A stretch of DNA of 64,000 bases from DATMXT01 sp035560415. GTDB lineage: Bacteria > Bacillota > Clostridia > Oscillospirales > Feifaniaceae. Location of the stretch: the NCBI GenBank assembly GCA_035560415.1, contig DATMZG010000089.1, positions 21,712 through 85,711 on the forward strand. Reading direction: 5' to 3'. The notes under the pieces were generated by a model. It did not search any database. It was not told the DNA's origin and was given only the letters and a program-made list of their open reading frames with translations. Position numbers and translations under genes: made by a program. Within the stretch, counting starts at the first letter, position 1; each line of letters begins with the position of its first letter. Positions 18,878-27,599 of the stretch are shown piece by piece.

Positions 18878-19097
18878 TTTGTGGTGATTTCGATGCTGCT
18901 GTCTGGAGAACTTTTCGCGAATACTTATCAGTAGACACAGAGTTTATGGGCGATGCCGTTGATGGTTTTTTATCTTCCGCTCCGCCACTTCGAAGCGCTG
19001 TGTTTTCTGTGTCCTAAAGAACAAACGCGGTGCCCTATCGTATTAGCTGATGATATCCTGCTTATTACCTGTTTTTTTCAGGCGGCAACGCGGTTTT
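18878..19097. other. Intergenic stretch without recognisable gene
   Basis: About 220 bases, less GC-rich than the neighbours. I find no open frame with a ribosome site, RNA gene or promoter. There is a separated inverted repeat GACACAG (18934-18940) / CTGTGTC (19007-19013), and a weak hairpin CCTG(T)7CAGG-like near 19068 that may end the DUF6179 transcript. It could be an eroded mobile element, but nothing proves it. Confidence 0.5.
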
Positions 19098-19730
19098 TCA
19101 AAGCCGTTTTGCCGCCTCTTTGACGTACTGGGCCATGGCGGCGTCCTTTATGTCGAGCAGGGTTCCGGTCAGGATGACCGCCCGAAGCCCCAGCTCAAAC
19201 GTGTTGAAAATGAGCTCTCTGTCGGGCGGCACAATCCTGTTCAGCATGCCCGCGGGCAGCATGGTGCAGTAGCGGTTTTCAATGATAAGCCTTCTCAGAT
19301 AGGCTGAAATTTTCGTCACGCCCCGCAGCTCATGCGGGTGCAGGGCGAGCTCATAGTCGAGCGTGAGCAGGCAGTCCTGCGGTGACGTCTCGGGGTCGTA
19401 CCGTTTGAAAAACGCGGTCATTCCGGCATCGAGCGTCTCACCATAGGCCGTGCAGACCTGCTTTGTGCGGGTCGCTCTCGCCACCGCCAGGGCCAGCTTT
19501 GCCCGCCGAAGCTCGCCACTGATTTCAGCCCTTCCCCGCTTATACTGCTCAGCGAGCGGCAGGGTGCGGTCCTCGCACAGGTCAATCGTGTAGAGCACGC
19601 CGTCCAGCAGGTGCTCAAAGACCTCCATGCGCACCGAGGAGCTCATGCCGCCGGTGTATTTGCGGCAGCGGTCCCGCATGAGGGCGGCGAGTTCCCCGCG
19701 GTCGAGCCCCTTGTCAAGGCTGTTATTCAT
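19098..19730 (-). CDS. DUF6179-like protein, short form
   Basis: A 210-residue protein that resembles the N-terminal part of DUF6179 proteins: a stretch around RKYTGGMSSSVRMEVFEHLLDGVLYTID, then FFKRYDPETSPQDCLLTLDYELA, a typical central piece. As I recall the family, members are considerably longer (over 400 residues), so this copy may be a shortened form ending at the weakly structured gap beyond. It overlaps the end of the DUF6323 gene by eight bases. The pair is common in Clostridia and has no known function. Soluble; no catalytic motif seen. Confidence 0.62.
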   Translation of the reverse strand: MNNSLDKGLDRGELAALMRDRCRKYTGGMSSSVRMEVFEHLLDGVLYTIDLCEDRTLPLAEQYKRGRAEISGELRRAKLALAVARATRTKQVCTAYGETLDAGMTAFFKRYDPETSPQDCLLTLDYELALHPHELRGVTKISAYLRRLIIENRYCTMLPAGMLNRIVPPDRELIFNTFELGLRAVILTGTLLDIKDAAMAQYVKEAAKRL

Positions 19731-20160
19731 CCGCCTGCTCCTCGTCCGGCTCCGGTTCCGGCCGCCATGGCTCCTCCATGGGCTTTAACCCCCGCAGCGC
19801 CTCGAGGCTTCCGCCGCACCGGCCGTTGAAGGCGTCGGCCATCCAGATGATGAGGTCGTCGTCCGGGTAGTCGTCCGGCAGCTGATTTTTTTGCTCATAG
19901 AAAATTTCAAAGAGCTCGCAGAGGGTCTCGGCGTAAGCACGCTGCTCGATATAGGGCGACGGGGAAAACGCCCGGATGAGTTCTTGTTCCACACCGCCCG
20001 AAAACTCCACGCGGCCGCTCTCCCGGACGGCCTCAAGCTTTGCTGCGGCCACCATGGCGGCATCATGTGCCGAGAGTGCCAGCCCGAAGGGGGCCGACAG
20101 TGTGTTTGCGGCCAGCAGTCCTTTCTCAATGATCGACAGGCTGTAGTTCATGTGGCTCAC
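19723..20160 (-). CDS. DUF6323 family protein
   Basis: A 145-residue soluble protein fitting DUF6323: FGLALSAHDAAMV, GRVEFSGGVEQELIRAF, YAETLCELFEIFYEQKN, the acidic patch DDYPDDDLIIWM and FNGRCGGSLEAL are family hallmarks. Start GTG 20160 has GGAGG at six bases; an ATG three codons later is the alternative. It overlaps the end of the EamA gene by 35 bases and the start of DUF6179 by eight, so it is translated with both. Function unknown. Confidence 0.8.
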   Translation of the reverse strand: MSHMNYSLSIIEKGLLAANTLSAPFGLALSAHDAAMVAAAKLEAVRESGRVEFSGGVEQELIRAFSPSPYIEQRAYAETLCELFEIFYEQKNQLPDDYPDDDLIIWMADAFNGRCGGSLEALRGLKPMEEPWRPEPEPDEEQADE

Positions 20161-21079
20161 TTTGCTCCTCCGAAGGCTGCTTAGGCCTCTCTCCCCTGCT
20201 CAGGATAAAGAGGCTGGCAAAGACAAGCGCCATGCCGGCAAGCTTCAATGCCGTCATGGCCTCATGTAAGACAAAAACGCCGCCGATGGTCGCCACGGCA
20301 GGCTCTACGGTGGCGTAGATGGCGGCCTTGCTCGGCTCGGTGCCCGAAAGCCCTTTGTTATAGAGCCAGTAGGGCGCAATGCAGCAGACAACGCCAAGTC
20401 CCAAAGCGCCCGCCCAGACAACCGGCATTGCGAGCAGCTCCGGCGTGCGCCAAAAGCCGGACAGCGGCAAAGCGCCCGCGCCCGCCCACAAAAATGAGTG
20501 CAAGGTGATTGCCGCGGGGTCGTATCCTTTTGTCAGGGCGCACCGCGTGAAAATGGTGTAAAGCCCGTAGGTCAGCCCGGCCGCAAGCCCGCTCACAATG
20601 CCGATGAGACTGATTTCGCCGGGGGCGCTCTCTAAGAGCCCCGTCACCAGCACACAGCCTGCCGTCGTGATGGCGAGGGCCGCCACCTTGCGCCCCGTCA
20701 GCTTCTCGCCGAAGAGCAGCACCGAAAAAAACGTGACGAAAATGGGCGAGGTGTAGAGCAGGACGACGGCGGCCGACAGGCTGAGGCGCTCAATGGCCGT
20801 GAAGTAGCAGAAATTTGAAAATACGAGGCTTAAAAGCCCGTTTCCGGCAAAGCACCAGGCGTCCCTCCAGCGAAAACGGAACTTCGCGGGGCTGCGCAGG
20901 GCCGTGGCCGCCGAGAACACGACCGCCGCCGTCACAAGGCGCAGCGCGACAATCTGGAGCCTCGTAAGTCCTGCGTTTGTCAGCATGGCGACAAAGAGAC
21001 CGATGCCGCCCCACAGGACTCCGGCCGCCACAATGAGCATGGCCGATATTCGACTGTTTTTATCCGTCATATGCCTCAT
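20126..21079 (-). CDS. EamA family (DMT superfamily) transporter
   Basis: A 317-residue inner-membrane protein with ten predicted spans in two EamA repeats (about 12-140 and 155-295), ending in a hydrophilic tail. GVLWGGIGLFVAML in helix 1 and YATVEPAVATIGGVFVLHE in the second repeat are typical. EamA proteins export amino acids, nucleosides or other metabolites; substrate not readable. The start is ATG 21079 or ATG 21070 (GAGG lies just before the latter). It immediately follows the rpsU terminator and leads the DUF6323/DUF6179 genes. Confidence 0.9.
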   Translation of the reverse strand: MRHMTDKNSRISAMLIVAAGVLWGGIGLFVAMLTNAGLTRLQIVALRLVTAAVVFSAATALRSPAKFRFRWRDAWCFAGNGLLSLVFSNFCYFTAIERLSLSAAVVLLYTSPIFVTFFSVLLFGEKLTGRKVAALAITTAGCVLVTGLLESAPGEISLIGIVSGLAAGLTYGLYTIFTRCALTKGYDPAAITLHSFLWAGAGALPLSGFWRTPELLAMPVVWAGALGLGVVCCIAPYWLYNKGLSGTEPSKAAIYATVEPAVATIGGVFVLHEAMTALKLAGMALVFASLFILSRGERPKQPSEEQSEPHELQPVDH

Positions 21080-21085
21080 CCGATG

Positions 21086-21117
21086 AAAAAACCCGGAACA
21101 CCGTGGTATTCCGGGTT
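21086..21117 (-). terminator. rpsU terminator
   Basis: Hairpin AACCCGGAA / TTCCGGGTT (21090-21098 and 21109-21117) followed on the minus strand by TTTTTTC. Lies directly before the EamA start. Confidence 0.92.
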
Positions 21118-21184
21118 ATTCTTGTGTTTTTAATCCGTCTCGTCTCTCTCATGCTTGGGAGGGATTCGCGAGGAAAAGGTCAAA

Positions 21185-21361
21185 TCATTTAAATTTACGC
21201 TTCCTCGCAGCCTCCGACTTCTTCTTGCGCTTCACGCTCGGCTTCTCATAATGCTCACGTTTTCTCAGTTCCGCTAAGACTCCGGACTTTGCGCACTGCC
21301 TCTTAAAGCGGCGGAGTGCGCTGTCCAGTGATTCGTTATCCTTTACTTTAATCTCCGACAT
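21185..21361 (-). CDS. rpsU: 30S ribosomal protein S21
   Basis: A 58-residue basic protein, read directly from the sequence: it begins MSEIKVKDNESLDSALRRFK and ends in the Lys/Arg-rich AARKRKFK. S21 sits on the 30S platform near the anti-Shine-Dalgarno helix and helps initiation. ATG 21361 has GGGAGGGAG upstream. It is monocistronic between a perfect-consensus promoter and a terminator. Length and sequence are normal for the family. Confidence 0.97.
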   Translation of the reverse strand: MSEIKVKDNESLDSALRRFKRQCAKSGVLAELRKREHYEKPSVKRKKKSEAARKRKFK

Positions 21362-21409
21362 GTTCTCCCTCCCCTCGTGCTTGCATTCAAGAGACTTTCC
21401 GGATACTTT

Positions 21410-21438
21410 ATTATACTCAAGCGCCCGCGCAATGTCAA
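21410..21438 (-). promoter_or_regulatory. Perfect-consensus SigA promoter of rpsU
   Basis: On the minus strand TTGACA (21433-21438), exactly 17 bases, TATAAT (21410-21415). Both boxes match consensus in full, fitting a highly expressed ribosomal gene. Confidence 0.93.
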
Positions 21439-21455
21439 GTATTGATTAGAACGGA

Positions 21456-21881
21456 CTAATCGCAGTTCACCCTGGGACATGCGAGAGTCGGCTTGACCGC
21501 CTTGAAGAGGTCGGGGGAATCCATTTTCATGACGTCTTTGGTCCCGAGTTCGCGCACCCCGTCCCTGAGTTCAAGGCAGACGGCCTGCCCCGAGACCTTT
21601 TCAAATCCGTGGGCGCGGGTCAGCTTTTCGCCCTCGCCGACGACGAGCGTTCCGTCCTCCCGCGAGACGCCGAGTACCTGTTCAATAGCCTCAATGCCGC
21701 CGTAATAGCCGTCGAGAAAGACGACGGGCTGCTGCTCAAAATCCTCCTCGTCGTCGAAGACGGGACTGCCGAGCTCGAGCCGCGCCCCGAGGTTGATGGC
21801 GAGCTTATACATGAGGGCGAGCTCGGGCGATTCACTCCCCGAGGCGTCCACACATTCTTTGAATTTTTCCGGATACATCAT
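21456..21881 (-). CDS. Hypothetical acidic protein
   Basis: A 141-residue soluble acidic protein that I do not recognise. A helical N-terminus (YPEKFKECVDASGSESPELALMYKLAINLGARLE) is followed by a mixed region with FDDEEDFEQQPVVFLDGYYGG and a tail ending in CPRVNCD. No signal peptide, membrane span or catalytic motif. AGGAGG precedes the first of two adjacent ATGs (21881). It lies 44 bases behind leuS and could be its last operon member; the rpsU promoter starts right after its stop. The coding call rests on the ribosome site and unbroken frame. Confidence 0.65.
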   Translation of the reverse strand: MMYPEKFKECVDASGSESPELALMYKLAINLGARLELGSPVFDDEEDFEQQPVVFLDGYYGGIEAIEQVLGVSREDGTLVVGEGEKLTRAHGFEKVSGQAVCLELRDGVRELGTKDVMKMDSPDLFKAVKPTLACPRVNCD

Positions 21882-21924
21882 AGGCTGCCTCCTGTCCTTT
21901 TTTTGTTTTCAAAAAGCCCTTCGC

Positions 21925-24324
21925 TTATTTTACGACAAAATTCGCAAGCTTATCCGGAACATAAATTTCTTTTACAACGGTCTTGCCGGCGAGCTGGGCC
22001 GCAAAGGCTTCGCGGATTTTCGCCATGGCCGACTTCCCGTCTTCGCCGCGGGCGATGACAAAAGTGCCCCTCAGCTTGCCGTTGACCTGCACGGCGATCT
22101 CAACCGAGTCCTCGACCGTTTTGGCCTCGTCATACTCCGGCCAGGACTGCCCCGTGATCATGCCGCCAAAGCCGCAGCTCTCCCAGAGCTCCTCTGTGAG
22201 GTGGGGGGCCAAGGGGTTGAGCAAAATGAGGAAAACCCGAAGCTCGCCCTTTGTAATGGAGCCCTTGGCCTCGACGTCATTGAGATAGCTCATCATGGCG
22301 GCGATGGCGGTGTTGGCCTTGAGATGCTCAATGTCGTAGCCGACTTTCTTGATCATGGCATGGGTCTTGACCGTGAGGTCGGCAGAATAGCCCGTATCGG
22401 AAGTCATCATGGAGGGCAGTTCCGCCACCCGCTCGAGAAAGCGCTTGCAGCCGCGAATGCCGGAGGCCGACCAGGGGGCAGCCTTCTCGAAGTCGCCGAT
22501 GAACATCTCGTAGAGCCGCATGGTGTCGGCGCCGTACTCCTTGACGATGTCGTCCGGGTTGATGACGTTGCCGCGGGACTTGCTCATCTTCTCGCCGTTC
22601 TCACCCAAAATCATGCCGTGCGAAGTGCGCTTTTGATAGGGCTCCTTTGTCGGCACAAGGCCGCAGTCGTAGAAGAACTTGTGCCAGAAGCGCGAATACA
22701 GGAGATGCAGCGTCGTGTGCTCCATGCCGCCGTTGTACCAGTCGACCGGCAGCCAGTATTTGAGGGCCTCCTCACCCGCGAACGCCTCGTCGTTGTGGGG
22801 GTCGATGTAGCGCAGGAAGTACCAGCTCGACCCCGCCCAGTTGGGCATGGTGTCGGTCTCCCGCTTTGCGGGGCCGCCGCACTTGGGGCAGGTGGTGTTG
22901 ACGAACTCCGGAATTTTTGCAAGCGGAGAGTCGCCGTCGTCGGTCGGCTCGTAGCTCTTGACGTCGGGGAGCCTCACCGGCAGCTCATCGTACGGCACCG
23001 CAACCCATCCGCAGTGCTCGCAGTAGACGAGCGGAATCGGCTCGCCCCAATAGCGCTGGCGGGAGAATATCCAGTCGCGCAGCTTGTAGTTGACCTTTGG
23101 CTCGCCGAGCCCCTTCTCGTGCAGCCATTTGGTGATGGCGGCAATGGCCTCCTCCACCGGCATGCCGGTGATGAAGCCGGAGTTGACCATGACGCCAGTC
23201 TCGCAGTCGGTGTAGGCCTCTTTGGTGATGTCGCCGCCCGACACGACTTCAATGATGGGCAGGTCAAAGGCCTTGGCAAACTCGTAGTCGCGCTCATCGT
23301 GGGCGGGCACCCCCATGATGGCGCCGGTGCCGTAGCCCATCAGGACATAATCCGACACAAAGATGGGGATTTCTTCGTTATTGACAGGGTTGATTGCCGC
23401 AATGCCCTCAAGGCGCACGCCGGTCTTCTCCTTGGCGAGCTCGGTGCGCTCCATGTCCGACTTGCGCGCCGCCTCGACCTGATAGGCCTTGACCGCCCCG
23501 AGGTTGGTGAGCTTGCCCGCCCACGCCTCAAGACACGGGTGCTCGGGCGAGATGATCATGAAAGTGGCGCCAAACAGCGTGTCCGGCCTCGTCGAGAAGA
23601 CGACAAGCTCGTCGCCGGCCGTCGTTTTGAAGAGGATTTCGGCGCCCTCGGAGCGGCCGATCCAGTTTTTCTGCTGAATTTCAACCCGCTCGATATAGTC
23701 GATGTCGTCGAGGTCGTCAATGAGCCGCTGGGCGTATTTCGTGATGCCGAGCATCCACTGGCTCTTGTACCGCTTTTCGGTCTGGGCGCCGCACCGCTCG
23801 CAGACGCCGCCCGTCGACTCCTCGTTGGCCAGTACCGTCTTGCAGGAGGGGCACCAGTTGACGGCCATCTCTTTTTTATAGGCGAGGCCCTTTTCAAAGA
23901 ATTTGAGGAAGAGCCACTGAGTCCACTTGTAGTAGTCGGGGTCGGTCGTCGCAAACTCGCGGGACCAGTCAAACGACAGGCCGAGGCTCATGAGCTGGGC
24001 CTTGAAGCGCTTGATGTTCTCGGCTGTGACAATGGCCGGGTGAATGTGGGTTTTGACGGCGTAGTTCTCGGCCGGAAGTCCGAAGGCGTCCCACCCCATC
24101 GGGTAGAGCACGTTGTACCCCTGCATGCGCTTTTTGCGGCAGATGGCGTCCATAGCCGTGTAGGAGCGCGGATGGCCGACATGCAGGCCCTGCCCGGACG
24201 GGTAGGGGAATTCCACGAGCGCGTAAAACTTCGGCTTCGAGTAGTCATTGGGCGCGTGAAATACGCCCTTCTCTTCCCAGATGTCCTGCCATTTCTTTTC
24301 TACGGCCGCAAAGTCGTATTTCAT
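21925..24324 (-). CDS. leuS: Leucyl-tRNA synthetase
   Basis: A 799-residue class Ia synthetase that charges tRNA-Leu. The HIGH-type motif is GLHVGHPRSY near residue 48, the editing (CP1) domain occupies about 220-400 with VFSTRPDTLFGATF, a zinc-type CPKCGG element is present, and KMSKSRGNV lies near 570. The C-terminal anticodon-binding domain ends in IYVPDKLANFVVK. ATG 24324 has GGGAG upstream and overlaps the rsfS stop by four bases (ATGA), so it is the last large gene of a long coupled operon. No T-box is seen; the upstream base positions are all coding. Confidence 0.98.
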   Translation of the reverse strand: MKYDFAAVEKKWQDIWEEKGVFHAPNDYSKPKFYALVEFPYPSGQGLHVGHPRSYTAMDAICRKKRMQGYNVLYPMGWDAFGLPAENYAVKTHIHPAIVTAENIKRFKAQLMSLGLSFDWSREFATTDPDYYKWTQWLFLKFFEKGLAYKKEMAVNWCPSCKTVLANEESTGGVCERCGAQTEKRYKSQWMLGITKYAQRLIDDLDDIDYIERVEIQQKNWIGRSEGAEILFKTTAGDELVVFSTRPDTLFGATFMIISPEHPCLEAWAGKLTNLGAVKAYQVEAARKSDMERTELAKEKTGVRLEGIAAINPVNNEEIPIFVSDYVLMGYGTGAIMGVPAHDERDYEFAKAFDLPIIEVVSGGDITKEAYTDCETGVMVNSGFITGMPVEEAIAAITKWLHEKGLGEPKVNYKLRDWIFSRQRYWGEPIPLVYCEHCGWVAVPYDELPVRLPDVKSYEPTDDGDSPLAKIPEFVNTTCPKCGGPAKRETDTMPNWAGSSWYFLRYIDPHNDEAFAGEEALKYWLPVDWYNGGMEHTTLHLLYSRFWHKFFYDCGLVPTKEPYQKRTSHGMILGENGEKMSKSRGNVINPDDIVKEYGADTMRLYEMFIGDFEKAAPWSASGIRGCKRFLERVAELPSMMTSDTGYSADLTVKTHAMIKKVGYDIEHLKANTAIAAMMSYLNDVEAKGSITKGELRVFLILLNPLAPHLTEELWESCGFGGMITGQSWPEYDEAKTVEDSVEIAVQVNGKLRGTFVIARGEDGKSAMAKIREAFAAQLAGKTVVKEIYVPDKLANFVVK

Positions 24325-24683
24325 GTTGTCTCCCATTCCTTCCCGTCTATTTGCTCGGCGTCTGCCCACAACCGCTCAAGGTTGTAGAATTCTCTGGACT
24401 CTTTATAGAATACATGCACGACGACGCTGCCGTAGTCGAGCAAAATCCACCGGTCGGTGCGGCGCCCCTCGGCGTGGTGCGGCTCGATTCCCTTTTCCGA
24501 GAGCTGAAACTCGACCTCCTCGGCCAGCGCCTTGACCTGAGTCGAGCTGGTGCCGGTCGCAATGACAAAGAAGTCGGCGAGGATGGTCAGGTCGCCGATG
24601 TGCAGCACCCGAATGTCCTCCGCCTTTTTGCTGTCGAGAATCCGCGCAATGTCAAGCGCAAGCGCCTTCGCTTCAAGTTCCAT
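24321..24683 (-). CDS. rsfS: Ribosome silencing factor RsfS
   Basis: A 120-residue protein of the RsfS/Iojap family, which binds L14 and blocks 30S-50S joining when nutrients are short. Typical stretches are ADFFVIATGTSSTQVKALAEEVE and GRRTDRWILLDYGSVVVHVF. ATG 24683 is best, with GGAGG six bases upstream; another ATG directly before it is too close to the ribosome site. It overlaps the LCP gene by 11 bases and leuS by four. Confidence 0.95.
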   Translation of the reverse strand: MELEAKALALDIARILDSKKAEDIRVLHIGDLTILADFFVIATGTSSTQVKALAEEVEFQLSEKGIEPHHAEGRRTDRWILLDYGSVVVHVFYKESREFYNLERLWADAEQIDGKEWETT

Positions 24684-26460
24684 CATTTTCCTCCATTCCG
24701 GGCACCGGCCCCACGTCCGATTCGGGGGTGGTGTCAATTGTCGTGTCGCCCTCTTCTTCCTGCTGTGGCGCTGTAGCACCCTGCTGCTGCGCCAGAAACT
24801 CCTTCCAGTTCCACTTGGGGTTTAAGTAAAAAGTCGGCCGGTTTTCATCAATTTCAATTAAAGTGTTGCCGTCCAGGTTGAACTGGGTTTCGTATTTGCG
24901 TCCGTACTCGACGAGGGTCGCGTTTTCAATCATCCCGTCGTAGGGGGAGAAATAGTTGTTGATGATATACATGGTCTCGGTGCGGTAGGCCGTCAGCCCC
25001 GACTCGCCGTCGTAATACCACGACTCGCTCGGAAGCGAGAAAATGCGGATGTTCTCAAGCGGGATTTTTAAGGCCTTGGTGGCGTAGGACAGCATGTCGG
25101 AGGCCGTCAGGTCGGTCTTCATGTTTTTAAACACGGTGTCGATGAGCCCCGGCACCTTGGCGATGTTCGTGGGTTTTGTCACGGTCTTTGCCAGTGCCGC
25201 AAGGAACATTTTCTGGGCGTTCATGCGGCCGAAGTCCATGTCCGCGTAGCCGTACCGAAAACGCACAAACCCCTCGGCGTCCTTGCCGTTTAAGGTCTGC
25301 TGCCCCGCCTTGAGGTGGATGTAGAGGTCCTGATCAGGGTCCTCATAGTCCATGTCGAACGGGACGCTCAGCGGCACGCCGCCCAGCTTGTCGACGACAG
25401 TGCGAAAACAGGTGAGGTTGATGACGACATAGTCGTCAATGGGAATTCCGAAGGCCGCCGACAGCGCCGATTTCATGAGTGCGCCCTTGCCGTAGGCGTA
25501 GAGCGCGTTTGCCTTGTTGCTGTCGTGGCCGGTGTCAATGAAGAGGTCGCGGGGAATTTGCAGGATGTTGAGCACCTGCTTGGCCGGCTCGAAAAAGACC
25601 AGCATCATGGTGTCGGTGCGGTAGCCCTCGTTGTCGGTCGCCCCGACCACAAAGCAGTAAGTCCCCTCCCGCCTGACCATGGACGGGTCGGCCTGCACCG
25701 CCCGCTCTCTGGCCTTTTTGCCGGGGACTCCGCCGTCCACGGGCGCCGTGGTTCCGGGGTCGTATGCGCCGGCGGCTGAGCGGTATATGGAGAAGAGCAC
25801 GCCGCACAAAACGCCGACGACGGCGAGCAGCGAGTAGAGCACGATTTTTTTCGTCCGGGATTTCCTTGCAGAAGCCACGGCATTCTTTACCCCGTTTTTG
25901 TCCGCATGGCCACTCTCTGTGCGTCTGCCCGCACACTTTCCCGGATTGTCCGGGGCTTTTGGGGTGATAGCCATAGCATCCCCTGCCGCAACTGCGGGTA
26001 AACCGTGCACACCGCCCATATCCTGCGCCCGGCGCGGGCGAAGCTGAGCCGGCTTGCTGCGCCTCGGAAAGTTCTCGGTCAAAATCTCCGGCCCTTCGCC
26101 CGAGGGGTCTCCGGCGTTCTTTGAGTCGCCTGCGTCATAGAGGTCGAAGTCCTGCGTTATATTTTCGCCCGCGGCCCTTTTTGCCTCTTCGGCGGCAAGG
26201 GCTGCCTCAATGGCGGCCCGAATCTCGGCGGCGCGGTTTCGTCCGGCCTCGGCTTCGCCCGGGGCGTCCTCATCCGGCAAGTCCGGGGCGCCGGCCCCGT
26301 TCGCGGCCGGCTGGGTGTCCTCAGGCCCCGCTGAGCCGTAATATCGATAAAAGGCATCCTTCTCCGCGTTCTCAGGCGGCTTTGAGGGCTCGCCCGAACT
26401 GCGCAGGAAGGCGCCGTTTATTTCTTTTTTAGGTTTTTTCGCAACGCGCTTACCTGCCAA
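24673..26460 (-). CDS. LytR-CpsA-Psr (LCP) family cell-wall ligase
   Basis: A 595-residue membrane protein. Residues 1-200 are a long, charged, Ala/Pro/Glu-rich cytosolic part without clear fold; a single membrane helix spans about 206-228; then the extracellular LCP domain (about 260-460) with arginine and aspartate positions in TDTMMLVFFEP, IPRDLFID, VVDKLGGVPL and AEGFVRFRYGYADMDFGRMNAQK. It ends in an acidic, disordered tail. LCP enzymes attach anionic polymers to peptidoglycan. The start is TTG 26460, with GAGGAG eight bases upstream; no ATG or GTG in frame fits before the membrane helix except deep inside. It overlaps yqeK by 11 bases. Confidence 0.92.
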   Translation of the reverse strand: MAGKRVAKKPKKEINGAFLRSSGEPSKPPENAEKDAFYRYYGSAGPEDTQPAANGAGAPDLPDEDAPGEAEAGRNRAAEIRAAIEAALAAEEAKRAAGENITQDFDLYDAGDSKNAGDPSGEGPEILTENFPRRSKPAQLRPRRAQDMGGVHGLPAVAAGDAMAITPKAPDNPGKCAGRRTESGHADKNGVKNAVASARKSRTKKIVLYSLLAVVGVLCGVLFSIYRSAAGAYDPGTTAPVDGGVPGKKARERAVQADPSMVRREGTYCFVVGATDNEGYRTDTMMLVFFEPAKQVLNILQIPRDLFIDTGHDSNKANALYAYGKGALMKSALSAAFGIPIDDYVVINLTCFRTVVDKLGGVPLSVPFDMDYEDPDQDLYIHLKAGQQTLNGKDAEGFVRFRYGYADMDFGRMNAQKMFLAALAKTVTKPTNIAKVPGLIDTVFKNMKTDLTASDMLSYATKALKIPLENIRIFSLPSESWYYDGESGLTAYRTETMYIINNYFSPYDGMIENATLVEYGRKYETQFNLDGNTLIEIDENRPTFYLNPKWNWKEFLAQQQGATAPQQEEEGDTTIDTTPESDVGPVPGMEENDGT

Positions 26461-27031
26461 GCGTAAGTCTCCTCTCCACGATCTCGTTTCTGGCCGCTAG
26501 CGTGTCCGGGTGCAGCAGACTGCCCGCCTCCACCACCTCAATGATGGTGGCGTCGAGGGCACGCCGCAGCGCCTCGTCGAAATCGGTATAGACAACCTCT
26601 CTGACCCGGTCGACCCCCTCAAACTTGCGCAGCGGCTCGACGTAGTCGGCGAGGTACAAAATGGCCGTGGGCAGCGGCATGCCGGCCTTGGCCGTCGTGT
26701 GATATCTTATGGCGTCGAGCACGACGGGGTCAGTGACGCCGAGCTCCCTGCGGGCGACCTGCTCGCCGGTGATGGCGTGCAGCAGCTTCGGGGTCTTTCT
26801 TTCAAGATTAGAGAGAATTATATCAAAATCCGCGCAAAGCCGCAACTGGTTTTCATAGCTCTCCTGTTTTGTGATGTCGTGCAGCAGTCCCGCGGCGTAA
26901 GCTCGCTCGGGGTCTGCGCCGTACCGCCTGGCCAGCTTGACGGCCTCGTCGGCGACCGACAGGCTGTGCAGCAGCCTTTTTCCGCTCTGCCGACGTTCAA
27001 GCTCGGCCTTGTATTTCTCAAACGGAAACAT
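26450..27031 (-). CDS. yqeK: YqeK-type HD hydrolase (symmetrical Ap4A hydrolase)
   Basis: A 193-residue HD-domain metalloenzyme. The N-terminal histidine lies in RLLHSLSVADEAVKLA, the HD pair in GLLHDITK, and a downstream His region in ITGEQVARRELG and IRYHTTAKAGM. The family splits diadenosine tetraphosphate to two ADP and so clears a stress nucleotide. It overlaps nadD by 14 bases and LCP by 11. The position between nadD and rsfS is standard in Firmicutes. Good call. Confidence 0.93.
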   Translation of the reverse strand: MFPFEKYKAELERRQSGKRLLHSLSVADEAVKLARRYGADPERAYAAGLLHDITKQESYENQLRLCADFDIILSNLERKTPKLLHAITGEQVARRELGVTDPVVLDAIRYHTTAKAGMPLPTAILYLADYVEPLRKFEGVDRVREVVYTDFDEALRRALDATIIEVVEAGSLLHPDTLAARNEIVERRLTLGR

Positions 27032-27599
27032 AGAGACCCATCTCCTCGATATAGTTCAGGACGGCATTTGGCACCCCGTCCGGCCGGCGGCCACGGGCGA
27101 TGGCTGCCCTCGCCTCAGTCGAAGAGCCGGGGTGCAGCGGCATGTCGGTGACGACAACATGGGCGCCGTACTGCGCCCTAAGCCTCGCGGCCATCTCCTC
27201 AACCCCCTCCTGATATCCGGGGCGCGGGAAGACGACAAGCTCGGTGGAGCCAATCAGTTCCCCCGCCCGGTGCCAGCTCTCAATGGTGACAAACATGTCC
27301 TCGCCCATGAGCAGCGACAGAGGCCCGATTTCAGCCACCGTGTCGACGGTGTAGCTCTTGCCTCCGCGCCGCTGTTCGAGGTCGGAGACAATGACGCCCT
27401 TTATGCCGGCAAAGGCCAGCCGCGCCATCTCGAGCCGGTATTCCGGGGCGACTTCTTCGGCCTGCTTGTGGGGGGGCGTCGCCGTCGGCATGACGATGAC
27501 CTCGTCAAACGAAAGGTGCTCCAGCGCATACTGTGCCATGGCGACATGGGCGCTGTGCGGCGGGTTGAAGGTGCCGCCCAGCATTGCCCGCCTGCTCAC
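27018..27599 (-). CDS. nadD: Nicotinate-nucleotide adenylyltransferase
   Basis: A 193-residue enzyme that joins ATP and nicotinate mononucleotide to give deamido-NAD. The nucleotidyl-transfer motif GGTFNPPHSAH is at residues 8-18, and the C-terminal ISSTxxR-type loop appears as PGSSTEARAAIARG, a slightly divergent form. The start is GTG 27599, which overlaps the yhbY stop by four bases (GTGA), so ribosomes likely re-initiate. Normal length. Confidence 0.96.
   Translation of the reverse strand: MSRRAMLGGTFNPPHSAHVAMAQYALEHLSFDEVIVMPTATPPHKQAEEVAPEYRLEMARLAFAGIKGVIVSDLEQRRGGKSYTVDTVAEIGPLSLLMGEDMFVTIESWHRAGELIGSTELVVFPRPGYQEGVEEMAARLRAQYGAHVVVTDMPLHPGSSTEARAAIARGRRPDGVPNAVLNYIEEMGLYVSV

Noticed and set aside
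18878..19097. Insertion-sequence remnant
   Set aside because: Only a 7-base separated inverted repeat is seen; no transposase fragment or target duplication could be recognised.
21882..24340. T-box riboswitch for leuS
   Set aside because: The bases upstream of leuS are coding (rsfS, LCP), leaving no room for a T-box.
21793..24387. 864-codon open frame on the plus strand opposite leuS
   Set aside because: It lies wholly antisense to leuS, has no family motif or ribosome site, and arises from GC-rich codon bias.
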